Source: Phenylobacterium kunshanense
GTDB lineage: Bacteria; Pseudomonadota; Alphaproteobacteria; Caulobacterales; Caulobacteraceae
Reading direction: 5' to 3'
Length of the DNA: 64,000 nt
Assembly: GCF_003254525.1 (NCBI RefSeq)
Contig: NZ_QFYS01000009.1
Coordinates: 62,001 to 126,000, forward strand
A program made the translations under genes and the position numbers. The notes below the pieces were generated by a model. That model saw nothing but the letters and a program-made list of their open reading frames with translations, was not told the origin of the DNA and searched no databases. Shown here in pieces: positions 63,850 to 64,000 of this stretch. Position 1 is the first letter of the stretch. Each line of letters starts with the position of its first letter.

Positions 63850-64000
63850 TCAGGAGGCGCGGCGCGCGGCAGCGGTCTGAACCGGCGCCATCACGCCCTG
63901 CGCCCGGGCCGCCACATCGCCGATGAGCACGACGACCGGACCCTCCGGGCGCTCGTCGGCCAGCATCTGGGGCAGGGCGCCCAGCACGGCCGTAAAGGCG
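63850..64000 (-). CDS. Uroporphyrinogen-III C-methyltransferase, C-terminal part (gene continues beyond window)
   Basis: The frame is open to the right edge on the minus strand and ends at TGA 63850. The translated C-terminus (AFTAVLGALPQMLADERPEGPVVVLIGDVAAR...) matches the end of SUMT/CobA proteins (tail 'P.VVVIG.VV'). It would be a second cobA copy, besides 42087, perhaps for the cobalamin branch. Only ~49 residues are visible, so the assignment is moderate. Confidence 0.55.
   Translation of the reverse strand, partial: AFTAVLGALPQMLADERPEGPVVVLIGDVAARAQGVMAPVQTAAARRAS

Overview
The window is a gene-dense, GC-rich (high-60s percent GC by eye) chromosomal segment of an alphaproteobacterium, most probably a member of the Caulobacteraceae (Caulobacter or Phenylobacterium type). 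The pointers are an exactly Caulobacter-like ceramide/anionic sphingolipid locus, TonB receptor plus spinster-type MFS pairing, a SWIB-domain protein, the alphaproteobacterial sulfate-assimilation order cobA-DUF2849-cysI-DUF934-cysH, and GGAAC-N16/17-CGTT promoters typical of the EcfG (sigma-T) general stress sigma factor. I see no prophage, insertion sequence, CRISPR array or plasmid gene. Genes overlap heavily (ATGA, GTGA, TTGA, CTGA junctions), and no gene-free gap exceeds 300 bases.

Layout. 1-3145: 3' part of a TonB-dependent receptor, an MFS transporter, a candidate small RNA with a strong terminator, and an exported SH3-like protein. 3213-11240: an EcfG-type promoter, then a giant cytosolic hybrid histidine kinase built on nine near-identical 92-residue HAMP-type repeats, followed by a REC-PAS-kinase-REC protein. 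11237-13618: small hypothetical genes, an XRE regulator and an M20 peptidase. 13622-17829: acyl-CoA metabolism (acyl-CoA synthetase, enoyl-CoA hydratase, hotdog thioesterase) with Lrp and TetR regulators. 17963-20329: SWIB protein, a nucleotidyltransferase, and a cytosolic chemoreceptor-like protein with inverted domain order.

20333-34484 is the centrepiece: an almost complete sphingolipid island. On the right are a flippase, aasR, cerR, acpR and spt, which make 3-keto-sphinganine and its reduced products. In the centre are a CDP-alcohol phosphotransferase, a ceramide-kinase-like DAGK protein and a conserved unknown (cpgA/B/C-like), which would build ceramide phosphoglycerates. On the left, divergently transcribed, are a metallophosphoesterase, a HIT protein, lptF/lptG paralogues, the GNAT-type bacterial ceramide synthase and a nucleotidyltransferase. 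The gene count and order match what I recall of the Caulobacter crescentus CC_1154-CC_1165 region. The lptFG pair sits here rather than beside lptD and surA, which suggests an export bridge for anionic sphingolipids.

34603-42086: a second acyl-CoA synthetase, an exported metacaspase-DUF4384 protein, tRNA-Lys(CTT), an exported M17 aminopeptidase behind a perfect palindromic operator, an Hpt protein, a chorismate-lyase-like exported protein and a LysR regulator. 42087-47064: the sulfate/sulfite reduction operon with siroheme methyltransferase (whose C-terminus has been overwritten by a palindromic repeat), sulfite reductase, 4Fe-4S APS/PAPS reductase and a ferredoxin-NADP reductase. 47228-54015: adenylate cyclase, a P-loop NTPase, a 3D-domain protein, GST, P1-type nuclease, NUDIX, folD and two RNA methyltransferases. 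54140-57684: TetR and a BtuFCD-like corrinoid/iron-chelate ABC transporter. 57689-61237: an Mla-type phospholipid ABC transporter operon with its own EcfG-like promoter. 61486-64000: small proteins, a DUF218 protein, an alpha/beta hydrolase and the C-terminus of a second uroporphyrinogen-III methyltransferase.

A recurring theme is envelope lipid biology: sphingolipid synthesis and export, Mla transport, acyl activation and two stress-sigma promoters all lie within 60 kb.
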